Shown: positions 41,373 through 52,339 of the stretch, piece after piece
Layout of the letters: each line of letters starts with the position of its first letter
Position numbering within the stretch: the first letter of the stretch is position 1
Assembly (NCBI GenBank): GCA_003013855.2
Contig: ML058553.1
Coordinates: 62,001 to 126,000, forward strand
Length of the DNA: 64,000 nt
DNA from: Liriodendron chinense
Lineage: Eukaryota > Streptophyta > Magnoliopsida > Magnoliales > Magnoliaceae
Direction of reading: 5' to 3'
Made by a program: the position numbers and the translations under genes
Notes under the pieces: generated by a model
The model's input: only the letters and a program-made list of their open reading frames with translations
The model's database searches: none
What the model was told of the DNA's origin: nothing

Positions 41373-41493
41373 GGGGCCTACTCCCGTGGGGCCCTTTCTT
41401 CTCTCTCTTCTTAAGCCTCTCTTTCTCTATCTTCTTGAGTTCTTGGTGAGATACTTCAAGCAAGTCCCTGAACAATGCTAATTTAGTGGACAT
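41365..41493 (-). pseudogene. B3 gene fragment, N-terminal 43 codons only
   Basis: MSTKLALFRDLLEVSHQEL then KKIEKERLKKREKKG and HGSRPQLR, matching the first 45 residues of the 40191 and 50854 proteins; the rest is replaced by MITE sequence. Its upstream region (41494-41780), including a TATA-like TTTATAAA and the AACAAACCACCAATCATTCC stretch, is retained. Confidence 0.8.
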
Positions 41494-41780
41494 TTTTTGA
41501 TATAGTTCGAAAACATGCGGAGAAATGTACAAGTTATAGATGTATCTTGACAGAGGAAAGAGACATTTTCATTTTATAAAGAGTTGTAACATACTCATGG
41601 AAACCATGAATCCATAAGAATCACTGTAGCCGGCCAGACTCCGTGTGAACTTAACAAACCACCAATCATTCCACAATCATTATAATATGACCAATGTATG
41701 CATCATCGTCATGCACCACACGAATCCGCATAGTTCAAATTGCATGCCTTGCTGCAAATGAGGATTAGGTGTGGCCTACC
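41494..41780 (-). promoter_or_regulatory. Orphan B3 promoter region
   Basis: Aligns with the upstream regions of the B3 copies at 40749-41005 and 51413-51667 (AAGTTATAGATGTATCTTG, TTTATAAAGAGTTG, TAGCCGGCCAGACTCC, CAAATTGCATGCCTTGC). The first G-box is lost. Confidence 0.6.
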
Positions 41781-42395
41781 TTGATGTATGTACTGTATAT
41801 CCATGTATTCCGTCCATTTTTTCAACTGATTTTAGGTCATGACTCAAAAAATGAAACAGATCCAAATCTTAAGTGGACCACACTATAGGAAACAGTGGTG
41901 ATTAAACGCCCACCATTAAAAACATCCCAGGGCCCACCTTATTGCCCACCATAATGTTTATTTTCTATCCAACCTGTTGATAAGGTTACCAAGCCCTAGA
42001 TGAAGGGAGAAAAGAAAATATCGGCTGGATCTAAAACTTTTGCTGGACCCAAAAACGAAGTTTATCCAGTTCTTAGGTGGACCACACCATAGGAGACAGT
42101 GGTGATTGACTATTAAAAACTTCTTGTGGGCCGTAAAAGTTATGGATCAAATTGATATTTATATTTTACCTTCATTAAGGTCTTTTTGACCTTATCAATA
42201 GGTTGGATGGAAAATAAACATTAAGGTGGGTCCTAGGATGTTGTTAATGGTAGGCATTCAATCACCATTGTTTCCTGTGGTGGGGTCCTCCTAAGATTTG
42301 GATGGGCTTTATTTTCTGGCCCATGCAATAAAATGAGCTCTCAAAACAGGTGGACAGCATGAAAATAAAAAAACATACATCAAGGTGGGCCCCAC
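41775..42395. mobile_element. GGGCCC-type MITE, rearranged double core
   Basis: Starts GGCCTACCTTGATGTATGTA and ends ACATACATCAAGGTGGGCCCC. The left-half motif GTGGACCACAC(T/C)ATAGGA appears twice (41875 and 42068), so part of the core is duplicated or two copies recombined. Confidence 0.65.
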
Positions 42396-43004
42396 AATCA
42401 CAGCGTAACGGGACTCGGTTAGTTCACCTGACTGAATCCACCCCCACACAAGGGACGTGGATTGTGTACTACCCCACTCGGATGCAGCATAAGACCGACC
42501 TGATGTGGCAGGATTTGATTGGCACCCAGAAGCATGTTGGAAAGCTGTTGGGTCAAGTAAACACTTGGTCAGGGATTGTATTTGAAAGAGGCATGCCGGC
42601 CAATCAAATTCCACTAGCTGGCATCTGTCTTATGCTGTGTTTGGGTGAGGTTAGTTCCCAATCCACATCCCCAAGCAAGCCCTCTTCAGTAGGGTGGCCC
42701 TAATCGTGGGCCCACCTTGATGTATGTGTTGTATACCCATGCCATCCATCCATTCCGCCAACTTTCCAAAAATGAATCGGAAATATATCTCAGAATGGTG
42801 ATCCGCACCATTCAAACTTCGAGGATTGTATTTTCTTTCTACTTTGTTTTGTCATATGCCATCCAATCCATTCACAAGATATGAACCGCTAGGATGAATG
42901 GATGCTTAAACCACTAAGGCCTGAAACAAAGCCTGCTTCCTTTCTATTCTCAAATATGAACAACTGTATAATCATGAGTTCTCTCATGAGAAGTGCGCAG
43001 GTGA

Positions 43005-43053
<49 letters not shown>

Positions 43054-43600
43054 GATGGACCAGCAAGATTTTTGGTTCATATGATTATTATAACTTGTAT
43101 ACGTCGATGACGTGGCATGTGGGCCCTAATATGGTCAAGACTTCATTAGTTCTTTAAGTCCACAAAATCCAAGTGACACTAGAGAATAAAAGTTGAGAAG
43201 CTACCCAAGTTTGTTGGGTTATGAATATAATATAGCATCATCACAACTGCTTGAAAATGAAAGAATATGGTTCCATTAAGAGCATGCCTGGAAGATTTTT
43301 GAACGATCCCCCATCAAACGGATGGACTGGATCTCCAAACGGACAGTTACACATGTGGAGAATCATGTGCAGCTGCCGAGCAAGACGCACATAGTGCTTC
43401 TCACAGATGCTCATTTTCCAATGCCCTACTCATACCAAAGTGGCATTTATATGCAGGATCCGAGCCGTTCATCATCGGATAATCTAAACGGTAATAGTGA
43501 CCTGGAACAAAAATTTTAGGTTGATCCACATGTAATGTGAGCAGAATATGTAGGAAAGTTTCAAAAGTTAGAAATTAAAATGAGACAGTCATTCTTGGGA
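42396..43600. repeat. Segmental block B, left part
   Basis: CACAAGGGACGTGGATTG, TTTGATTGGCACCCAGAAGC, GGCATCTGTCTTATGCTGTG, GACTTCATTAGTTCTTTAAG and CACAAAATCCAAGTGACACT recur in the same order at 52380-52990 (block C). An AT microsatellite lies at 43009-43049. No coding frame is conserved between the copies. Confidence 0.7.
43009..43049. repeat. AT microsatellite
   Basis: Uninterrupted (AT)n run of about 41 bp, absent from the equivalent place in block C. Confidence 0.9.
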
Positions 43601-43793
43601 GCCGCAAAAATTTTGGATCAAGCTGATATTTGGGTTTTACCTACATCTAGGTTGGAGCCACTTCATGAACAAGTTGGATGGCAAAAAAAAAAAATTTACA
43701 GTGAGCCTAAGAAGGTTTCAATGATGGGAATCACTGTGTGGTCCATTTGATATTTGGATCTGCCTCATGTTTTAGCTCATGCCCTAAAATAGG

Positions 43794-44330
43794 GACCGGG
43801 TGTGGCTAGTGGCTCTAACACTAGCCAGCTAGCTGGTGTCAAAGCTCTGTGAGGCCCACTGATATATGTGTTTTATCCACGCAGTCCATATACTTTATCA
43901 GATACATTAAGTCATGGGCTAAAAAATGAGGCAAATCCAGATATCATGTAGACAACATCAAAAGAAATAGTGGAGACCGAACGCTTATCATAGAAGACAT
44001 TTTGGGGACCGCAGAAGTTTTGGATCAAGCTGGTATTTATGGTTCCCCTTCATCGAGGTCCGTGTGACCTTATCAACAGTTTGGATTGAAAATAAATATT
44101 ACAGGGAGCCATAGGAAGCTTTTAATGGTAGACGTTCAATCAATACCGTTTTCCTGTGTGTGGTCCACCTTTGATTTGCATCTGCTTTATTTTTGGGATC
44201 ATCCCCTAAAATAAGATGAAAAAATGGATGAACGGCGCAGATAAAACACATACAACATGGTGGGGCCCACAGAGCTTTGGCACCAGCTAACTGGTTGGTG
44301 TTGGGGTCATCACTAGCCAAACGGCGTCCC
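43794..44330. mobile_element. Mutator-like MITE with exact 9-bp duplication and an empty-site paralogue
   Basis: TAAAATAGG occurs at 43785-43793 and 44331-44339. The terminal inverted repeat begins GACCGGGTGTGGCTAGTG / GGGACGCCGTTTGGCTAGTG and continues AGCTAGCTGGTGTCAAAGC before the common GGGCCC core. The paralogous site in block A (17138-17165, CTCATGCCCAAAAATAGGGC) has no insertion, proving the boundary. Non-coding. Confidence 0.85.
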
Positions 44331-45760
44331 TAAAATAGGGGGCAGATAGATTCCTGCAACAGGGCGGTGCAGCCAATTTCCCAGCCAAATCGTGAATGGC
44401 TGATAGTCAAAAGCAGCATGACAGTCTTAGCTTTTAACGGTCTGATCGCATCGTTGTTAACGGAAGCCTTGTCGTCAACGAGAAAGCCTAATGGAAACGG
44501 ACAAACCAACTGTCGGAGGGAGGATTCGCCACATCAATGAAAGTTCCATCAACAGCATGTCTCAAGATCCTTTAGGAAGAATTTTGGAACATACCCCATC
44601 AAATCGGGCCCACTCAGAGAGGCGGTCTGGATCTGCAGATGAACAATCGGCTACACGTGCAGAATCCCGTCCACCTGCCCAGCAAGACGCTTGAATACGT
44701 GTGGAATACTTACATATCCTAAAGTGGCAATCATATATATGCAAGATCAGAGCCGTTCATGGAAGGAGATGGTACACATTCCACATATATGTGTGACCCT
44801 CCTGAAAATTCCTTCATCCCCCCCCCCCCCCCCCCCCCCGCCTAAAAAAAAATAAATAAATAAATAATTGAATTATAAACGTTTTCCTTGGGCCCCAATT
44901 GATAAACGGCTTTTAACTCATGGAAGGAGATGGATTGTGTTTTCTTTGCACAGTGTTTTGTTAGGTACCATCCAATCCATTCACAAGATCCAAACCACTA
45001 GGATGAATGGACACTAAAAATATCAATCTATTAGAACAACTCAGTGGGCCACATATACCACATGATTTTACAAATATGGCCCATCTTTCTTTTGGATCCT
45101 AGAAAAATTATGGGCAGCACAGGTCATTTACAGGATGGACCTAAGCTCCACATCACTGTGGCCCCAAACAAGTAGCTGCAGAGTGGTCTCGGATTTGATA
45201 CTGATCGCTAAGGGACCCTTGAGTATCTCAGTACTGTCGGTGCTGTGGGCACATCATGATATATTTGTTTTATCTATGCCATCCATTCATTTTGCCGGCT
45301 AATTTTAGGCAATGAGACGGAAAAAATGAGGCAATCCAAATATCAGGTGGACCACACCACAAGAAACAGTGGTGATTGAACGCCTACCATTAAAAACTTC
45401 TTTTGGGCCCACACACTTTTTCTATCACATAACTGTCGGATTGGTGGACGTTTATGGTGTTTGAGAGAATAATATCCCACGGTCCTATTTCATCAAATAA
45501 GTTACAGTTGATGAACGTTTGGGATTATTCCACTACACCAGACTTTTGGTAATTTTCCAATATGGGTGGTTTAATTTCGGATGATGGATTCCAAAAGCAT
45601 GATTTATAAGTGCCTGTGTATTAAGCACCACATACGATCCGAGTATCAAATATCTCCCACTATTGATAGAGAGAGTCCTCTTTCTTTTGACGGATTCATA
45701 TCATTGTCAGGCGAAATATCAAATATCTCCCATCAAATGAACGGTTCTAGATTCAACATG
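44331..45760. repeat. Segmental block B, right part
   Basis: Collinear with 17150-18560 and with 53570-54146 + 57043-57960: AGATAGATTCCTGCAACAGG, GTCGTCAACGAGAAAGCC, ATGGATTGTGTTTTCTTTGC, ACTGTCGGATTGGTGGACGT, GATGAACGTTTGGGATTATT. It contains a 22-C tract (44818-44839) and a partial MITE (45236-45420). Confidence 0.7.
44818..44839. repeat. Poly-C tract (22 C)
   Basis: Equivalent positions in blocks A and C have only short C runs (for example ACCCCCTAAAA at 17590 and ACCCCCCAAAA at 53870), so this expanded locally. Confidence 0.85.
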
Positions 45761-45834
45761 CACTCTCCCATGGTTGAAATTCCTTGATCAGTGTAAGTTT
45801 TGGGCTGTACTCTATCCATAATCGGGCCCATCTC

Positions 45835-45925
45835 TCTCTTTCTAATACACTCTCTCCTGATCAGTCAGGCACTCTTTTTCTCAATGGCCTTGATGATCAG
45901 TCACAACTCATTATCTCCGGGTTTG
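45835..45925 (-). pseudogene. B3 gene fragment, last ~12 codons and 3' UTR
   Basis: Minus strand reads GDNEL, a stop, LIIKAI near 45922-45884, matching VDNKELCLIIKAV of the intact copies, followed by a 3' UTR-like CTCTCTC stretch. It is cut at about 45925 by half a MITE. Confidence 0.55.
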
Positions 45926-46125
45926 ATAAACATCATGGTTAGCATTACGATGGTCCCTACAAGATTTTTAACGGTGGGAGTTCAATCACACTGTTTCCTA
46001 TGATATGGTCCACCTGAGATTTAGATCCGCTTCATTTTTTGTATCGTACCCTAAAATGAGCTTGAAAAACGGATGGATGGCACGGATATATACTACATCC
46101 ATCAAAGTGGCCCAACGGAAAAGGC
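45926..46125. mobile_element. GGGCCC-type MITE, right half
   Basis: Begins within the core (AACATCATGGTTAGCAT), continues TTCAATCACACTGTTTCC and CCACCTGAGATTTAGATCCGC, and ends GGCACGGATATATACTACATC. The left half is absent. Confidence 0.6.
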
Positions 46126-46659
46126 CGACAGGAAGTAGGAAGATAGTTCGGCAGGCAACTGAAACTGATTCTATTCCATCATGTGAAATTACGATAATGC
46201 CCACTGTCCGTCCAAAAGATCCAAACGGTGTGGCCCACGTGAGATCTCGATGTATATGTACCACATCACTAAGCAGGTATGTGTGAACCAAAAAATGTAC
46301 AAAGAATAAGAGGTCAGGATTTACCCATATCCACGAGATGTCCTAAAAATCCCTGACTTCGTGAGATCCTAACCATGAAATTTTTAGCCCACCAGTCGAT
46401 CGGTAGGAGTAAAATTAGCCAATGTACACATTCAATACAAAAACAAGCCAAACATGAAAAGGCCACCATCTCCCTGTGTGACACATCATATCAACCGTCC
46501 GTATCACAGAAATTTAGGGACAAAATGTACATAAATAAAATCTACCAGAATGAAAAAAATTAAAAAAAAAAAAAACAAAAATTAAAAAATTAAAAAAAAA
46601 AAAGAAAGGAGAAAGAAAGAAGAAAAAACACTAAATGTGTAATTTTTTTTTTTTATAGG
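46126..46659. other. No gene; A-rich tract at 46553-46630
   Basis: Non-coding sequence ending in a long A-rich stretch and a T run. The A-rich stretch could be the tail of a small retroelement, but no body is recognisable. Confidence 0.45.
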
Positions 46660-46985
46660 AAACAGTGGTGAATGACCATTAAAAACTTCTTGTGGGCCAT
46701 AATAGCTTTGGATCAAGCTTATATTTGTCTTTTTCCCTTCATCCAAGTTTGTTTGACATTATCAATAGATTGGATGGCAAATAAACATTATGGAAACATT
46801 ACAGTGGGCCCTAAGAAGTTTTCAAGGGGCATTCAATCACCATTGTTTCCCATATGGTCCACTTGAAATCTGGTTATGCTTCAGTTTTGTGTTCACACCC
46901 TAAAATGACATGGAAAAATGGATGGATTGCATGGATGTAGAATACATACTTCAAGGTGGGCTCAAAGGTAAGGGTTGCGTGGTCT
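46660..46985. mobile_element. GGGCCC-type MITE, left end missing
   Basis: Starts at AGGAAACAGTGGTGAATG and runs to ATACTTCAAGGTGGGCTC, followed by CCGCACCTAATCCGCTCTC, the reverse of the GAGCGGATTAGGTG terminal word. Confidence 0.65.
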
Positions 46986-47088
46986 TGGTGAAGCTGGAGC
47001 CGCACCTAATCCGCTCTCTATTTCAGTAGGATACAGCAGTCCCCCTTCCAATTCCACATTGCACTGATCAGTACTTGAAAAAGATCCA

Positions 47089-47465
47089 TGGGTCCCACCA
47101 TGATGTATGTATTTTATCCACACCATCTATCTACTATGCCCACATTAGCACAAAAATAAAGCATATCCAAATATCCGGGTGGACCATACTAACGTAAGCA
47201 ATGCTAATGTGGATGCTGATATTTGTGTTCTCTCTTCATCCATGTCTATGTGATCTTACGAACAGGTTAGCTCACAAATAAACCTCACTGTGCAGCCTAG
47301 GAATGTTTCAACGATGCAAATTAATCATCGTTCCTACTTTTCCCATGGCATGGTCCGCGTGAGCTTTGGATATGCTTCAATTTTATGCTCAACCCCTAAA
47401 ATGAGCTGGAAAAATGGATGGATGGTGTGGATAAACTACATACAATCACGGTGGGACAAACAGAG
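47089..47465. mobile_element. GGGCCC-type MITE
   Basis: TGGGTCCCACCATGATGTAT to CATACAATCACGGTGGGAC, then CAGAGTTTAGCGTACTGAG, similar to the GTACTGAGTAAACTCTG ends of the element at 9032. Internally deleted. Confidence 0.65.
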
Positions 47466-47544
47466 TTTAGCGTACTGAGTAACTCAGTATGATAAGAGTG
47501 TATTGAGACTCAGTACGCAACCCAATTTCCTCAGCATGATATCT

Positions 47545-47965
47545 GAGTAGACTCGGTGGGCCCCACAAGTGATGCATGTGTCTTATGCATACCATTCATG
47601 CATTTTTCCAGCTCATTTTAGGGCATGGTATCCACACCACTTGAAACAGTGGAGATACTGCGTCCTTAGTGAAAACTTTTTCAGAGCCCACACTGATGTT
47701 TATTTGTCATCCAGCCTCTCCATAAGGTCACAAGATATGGATGAAACTAAAAAACACCAATATCAGGTTGATCCAACTTTTGGACGCCCCTAAAAAGTTT
47801 TCAAAGGTAGGTGTTCAATTCCCACTGTTTCTGGTGATCTATGTAATCCACTTGAGCTTTGGATATACTTCAATTTTGGATTCATGCCATAAAATGAGGT
47901 TGAAAAACAGATGGATGAATGGTGTAGATAAAACACATACATCACAGTGGGGGCAGAGAGCCTAC
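47545..47965. mobile_element. GGGCCC-type MITE
   Basis: GACTCGGTGGGCCCCACAAG, GATGCATGTGTCTTATGC to ACACATACATCACAGTGGG. Core motifs present with deletions. Confidence 0.65.
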
Positions 47966-47989
47966 TCAGCATGTGTACTGAATCCCAAT

Positions 47990-49080
47990 TCCTAAAGAAG
48001 TTTTGGTTTGGATACTAGGGGTGACAATGGGCCTAGATAGCCACGGGCTTCCGGCCCTGGCCCACTTCGGGCTAGGCTTTTTAAAAGGGCTGGGCTCAGA
48101 TTAAGCTGTCCAAAACCCATGGGCCCGCCCGGCCCAGACTAGGCTTTCAAATGTAGTTTCAAATTCCAGAAGGCAGAGGGGAAAAAGCAACCTGCCAAGG
48201 AAAATTTATTATAGCAAAAAGCGTTTTTGGCTTGATTGGGCCCACTATAGTGTTTTATATGAAATCCAACCCGACCAAACCGGTGTATCACCCCACGTTA
48301 GGTTCAAAAACTGAAAGTAAGTCTCGTCTATGTTTCAGGTGGACCACACGGTTGGAAACACTATATAAGGAAACTTTCACCCTCTAAAATGTTTTACTTT
48401 GTATGGCCCACCTGATAAATGGGTGCCTTGATTTTTGGGTTCTAATCCTAAGTTTTGATTTGGTGTCTTGTGGTTGGAGTAGATTATACATAATCATCAT
48501 GGTGGCCCCGTAGATATCAAAGGTGTAAGTCTCTCTCAACTTTTTTACTTAGTATGGCCTACCTGAAACAGAGGCACTCTCAAGTCTAACCGGTTGGATT
48601 ATACATACAGTCCAACCAGCATGTAAAATTACCCTCAATTAATGTTAATAGGTGCGCTAAGGTAAAGAGGGAAATGGGGTTGTTGGCTTGGGTGGACCCC
48701 ACCATGGTGTTCATATGAAATCCACTCCGACCATCATGTGCATCACCCCATTTTAACCCCATGATCTAAATATCAACATCATACGTTGTTAAAGTGGACC
48801 ACAACATTAGAAATAGTAAAAGGAAAAGCTCACCTTCCAAAATATTTCGATTTTTGTGGCCCACCTGAATCACAGGATATATTAATTTTTTGGTTCTAGG
48901 TCAACAATGAAATTACACATCTAATGGTCAGAATGAATCTCACATACCCATCACATTCGTCCCTTACAAAATTCAGGGGTAAGCGTCTAAATGGAGGTGA
49001 AATAACTCATCTCCTCTCTCCCAGGGACGTTACTTCCCAAACTTGAACAGGATCTAGTGCTATAAGCGTTATCTAGCGGT
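47990..49080. repeat. GGCCC-rich piece and a second MITE-like family
   Basis: 48025-48150 is rich in GGGCTAGGC / GCCCGGCCC words, a repeat type common in plants. 48230-48600 and 48690-49010 are two diverged copies of a different family with CCCACCATGGTGTTCATATG, GAAATCCAACCCGACCA, CATCACCCCA and GTGGACCACA. No ORF. Confidence 0.5.
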
Positions 49081-49084
49081 GGGT

Positions 49085-49640
49085 GTTTTCCTTAGCATAA
49101 GGCCCAACTTGATGTATGTGTTGTATATCCATACTATCCATCATTTTTTACATTCAAAAAATGAAGCAAATCTAAATCTCAAGTGGACTACACCATAGGA
49201 AACAGTGGTCATTGAATGCCCACCATTAAAAACTCCATAGGGCCCACCTCAGATTTGGATCTGCCTCATTTTGGCCTCATGCGCTAAAAATGAGCTGAAA
49301 AAATGGATGGACAGTATGGATAAAAGTCAGATCATGCTAGGCCACGGAGCTTTCCGATGGGCGAGGCTTCAATGGATCCCGGATCCACCGAGGTGGACCA
49401 CAAGGCTCTCGTGATGTATGTGTCTTATATCCACACCATTCATCTGTTATATGGATGGCATATAAACATCACAATGGACGGGGGTTTCAATGGTAGTTAT
49501 TTCACTATCCACTTTTTCAAGTTGCAAGGCCCACTTGAGTTTTGGATCTGCCTCATCTTTTTACCATATCCTAACATGATCTAACCAAACGGATGCATGG
49601 GGTGGATTTCTCACAAACATCAAGGTGGGCCCTGCTGTAA
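49085..49640. mobile_element. Two adjacent, truncated GGGCCC-type MITEs
   Basis: 49095-49350 (CCCAACTTGATGTATGTGTT ... CAGTATGGATAAAAGTCAG) and 49395-49640 (CGTGATGTATGTGTCTTATA ... ACAAACATCAAGGTGGGCC). Both lack large parts of the core. Confidence 0.55.
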
Positions 49641-49829
49641 GTAATGGATTTCCCTCTTCCCCTCCTGCAATAAATGCACCCGGGTGTGATCTCTTTCCTA
49701 TTTATATGGCAATTAAATGAGCCCAAATCCAATTGCAAATGAAAGGCATGTAAGCTGGTTGGACTTTAGGTATAATCCAACCGGTTGGACTTGAGAGTGC
49801 CTCGCTGAAACACATTTCAACCTGATTTT
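49641..49829. other. No gene recognised
   Basis: Short spacer; contains CCAACCGGTTGGACTTGAGA, a word also at 48580-48605. Confidence 0.4.
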
Positions 49830-50324
49830 TTTGCCGTGGCATAACTTTGTATTATACACTTAAGCCCACGAGTTAGCTAGGCTAGCTACACCCGGTGTAG
49901 AAATGACCTCAACATGATGTATGTGTTGTATCCACTCTGTCCATCCATTTGGCGAGATCACCTGGTATTATACACTTAAGCCCACGAGTTAGCTACGCTA
50001 GCTACACCAGGTGTAGAAAGGACCTCAACATGATGTATGTGTTGTATCCACTCCGTCCATCCATTTGGCAATATCATTTTATGGCATGGCACCAAAATTG
50101 AGGTAGATCGAAAGAACAAGTGGACCCAGTACAGAAAATAGTAGGGATTGAACACCAACCATTAAAAACTTCTTGGGTCCACTTGAGATTTGGATCCCCT
50201 CATTTTTTGTGTTATGCACTAAAATGATCTCGCCAAATGGATGGACGGCGTGGATACAAAAAATACATCAAGGTGGGGTCATTGCCAAACCCGGTGTAGC
50301 TAAGTCGTGGGTGTGGCAAAAGTT
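49830..50324. mobile_element. MITE with GGTGTAG ends and a duplicated left terminus
   Basis: Terminal words CCCACGAGTTAGCTA and CTAGCTACACCCGGTGTAG on the left and CCCGGTGTAGCTAAGTCGTG on the right mirror each other. The left 116 bp are repeated in tandem (49850-49965 and 49966-50081), both containing GACCTCAACATGATGTATG. A related element lies at 53214-53560. Confidence 0.75.
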
Positions 50325-50432
50325 AATTCGTAAGGACAGGTGGCGTAGAAGAAATTATTTCATATAATTTTTTAGGAAACGGGTCGGGACTTGTGTGGGA
50401 TGGAGGTGATAGCTTTCATGGAGCGGCTGAAG

Positions 50433-50472
<40 letters not shown>

Positions 50473-50510
50473 CTGAAGAAATCTCTCTCTCTCTCTCTCC
50501 ATGGCTGAAG

Positions 50511-50563
<53 letters not shown>

Positions 50564-50853
50564 AAATACAATTATCATACAAAATCGTAATTAGATCATA
50601 CAAAATCGTAATTAGAAAAGCTCGGCACGCCAAATCAGGCCAAATTTCAAATGAAATTAGAGTATATCAAATTTTAAAAATATTTTCTTGTTAAGCAAGC
50701 AATCCCGAATTTTCAGTAAAAATTAAAAAGCAAATGATAATAATAATCTTTCATTTGTTCACTGAAAGTCTCTCTTCTTCATACATTACTTCTCTCTCAT
50801 ACACTCACACTATCTCACACAGACATTCCATCTCTCTTACACACAGTCTTCAT

Positions 50854-51387
50854 CTAAACCGCCTTAATGATCAAACACAACTCCTTATTATCTACGCGTC
50901 GGAATAACCACATGCGAATCCAGTCCCCCTCCTTCAATCCATTCTTCTTCACAATATCTAGCCACTTCTTGATGAGAACGTATTGCCTGAGACTGGGCCA
51001 CCACTTGATGACCACCCCATACTGCCGGCCCGCCTGATCAATGACCATGACTGGGAGGCCCTTCTTCAGATCTTTCACCAGCGACACCTCCCTCTCTGTC
51101 ATCGCTGGGATGAGGATAGTGTTCATCTCCTCCCAGTTGAGGAAGACACGACTTTTTCTTGGCTTGACATCAGACATGGTAAGCTGCCTCTCCAGCACAA
51201 AGACAATATCTCCACCATTCATTTGGGTGTGGGCCTTAATCCAGGAGGAGCTGGAGTTGCTGTCTGGGACCAGCGGCAGCTGGTGCCTACTCCCATGAGG
51301 TTTGCAGGGCCCTCTCTTCTCTGTCTTCTTAGGGTTCTCTTTCTCCATCTTCTCCAGTTCTTGGCGAGATACTTCAAGCAAAGTCAT
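50854..51387 (-). CDS. B3 domain protein (DUF313-type), start region frameshifted, 177 aa from internal ATG
   Basis: Very close to the 40191 protein through the whole B3 domain (LERQLTMSDVKPRKSRVF, IPAMTEREVSLVKDL, GLPVMVIDQAGRQYGVVIKW, GLKEGDWIRMWLF, ELCLIIKAV). The ancestral ATG (51410-51412) is followed by one extra base in CAAAGTCATCG (51378-51387), which throws the first 13 codons out of frame. The same insertion creates an ATG at 51385-51387 in the correct frame, so a protein of 177 residues with an intact B3 domain is possible. A functional gene or an early pseudogene; promoter retained. Confidence 0.65.
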   Translation of the reverse strand: MTLLEVSRQELEKMEKENPKKTEKRGPCKPHGSRHQLPLVPDSNSSSSWIKAHTQMNGGDIVFVLERQLTMSDVKPRKSRVFLNWEEMNTILIPAMTEREVSLVKDLKKGLPVMVIDQAGRQYGVVIKWWPSLRQYVLIKKWLDIVKKNGLKEGDWIRMWLFRRVDNKELCLIIKAV

Positions 51388-51500
51388 CGAACAGCGTTTA
51401 TTTCGCGGGCATTTTTGGGTATCGTTCGAAAACACGAGGAGAGATGTACGAGTTATAGATATATCTCGGCAGAAGAAAGAAACCTTTTTTTTTTTTTCTT

Positions 51501-51575
51501 TTTATAAAGAGTTCACACGTGTTCACAGGAACAGTAAGAATCACTGTAGCCGGCCAATCTCCACACACGTGTGAA
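51501..51575 (-). promoter_or_regulatory. B3 promoter of the 50854 copy
   Basis: TCTTTATAAA (51501-51510), G-box cores at 51516-51521 and 51566-51571 in mirrored GTTCACACGTGT / ACACGTGTGAAC words. Spacing between the two is slightly longer than at 40831. Confidence 0.6.
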
Positions 51576-51910
51576 CTTGACAAACCTCCAATCATTATAA
51601 TATGACCAACGTGTTGCACCACACGTACGAATCCGCAATAGTTCAAATTGCATGCCTTGCCTACTCATCCCAAAGTGGCAATCACAAACAAGATCCGATC
51701 CATCAAAATTAGAAAATAAAAGGAGATGGTACACATTCAATATATGTGTGACCTCCTTATCACTAGACTGCCTAAAATTTTGAATTGTAGGATATATCCG
51801 TTGAGACCCACCTGATAAACAGCTTTTAACTCACACACGTGTGCCACTTTGGCTCGTCTAGGTTGCTTCTGTATGGTACTGGCAGGCCCACGGGTGAAAG
51901 CAAGCCGGCG

Positions 51911-52330
51911 TAGATCACCTTGATGCATGTTTTGTATATCCACACCGTCCATTCATTCTGTGAGATCATTTTAGTGCATGGACCCAAAAATGAATTTGAT
52001 CCAAATCTCAGGTAGACCACACCATAGGAGAAAGTGGTGAATGACCATTAAAAGCTTCTTGTGGGCCGCGAAAGTTATAAATCATGTTGATAATTGTATT
52101 TTCCCTTCATCCAGATCTGTTTGATCTTATGAACAGGTTGGATGGAAAATAAACACTGAGGTGGATCCTAAAAAGCTTTTAATGGGGGCATTCAATCACC
52201 ACTGCTTCCTGTGGTGGGGTCCACCTGTGATTTGGACCGGCTTTGCTCTTTGGCCCATGCAATAAAATGAGCTCTCAAAACAGGTGCACAGCATTGATAT
52301 ACAACACATATATCAAGGTGGGCCCACCAT
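51911..52330. mobile_element. GGGCCC-type fold-back MITE
   Basis: ATCACCTTGATGCATGTTTT to ACATATATCAAGGTGGGCCC; core in order. It occupies the same place in block C as 41775-42395 in block B. Confidence 0.75.
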
Positions 52331-52339
52331 CACAACCTG

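Larger units (their letters stand above)
50388..51667. repeat. B3-bearing duplicate, copy 2 (pairs with 39825-41005)
   Basis: Collinear with 39825-41005 including the CT runs, the CGTACAAATACAATTATC word (with a local 23-bp tandem copy of ATCATACAAAATCGTAATTAG at 50571-50615), the B3 coding region and the G-box promoter. CT runs at 50438-50466, 50483-50498 and 50514-50558 are separated by two copies of CATGGCTGAAGAAATCT. Confidence 0.85.

Noticed and set aside
42350..42703. 117-codon ORF in block B
   Set aside because: The equivalent frame in block C (52391-52618) is disrupted and lies across MITE boundaries; no protein family recognised.
50355..50633. RERERE / SLSLSL reading frames (also at 12142, 36581, 39723, 61005)
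   Set aside because: Produced by CT/GA microsatellites; no coding evidence.
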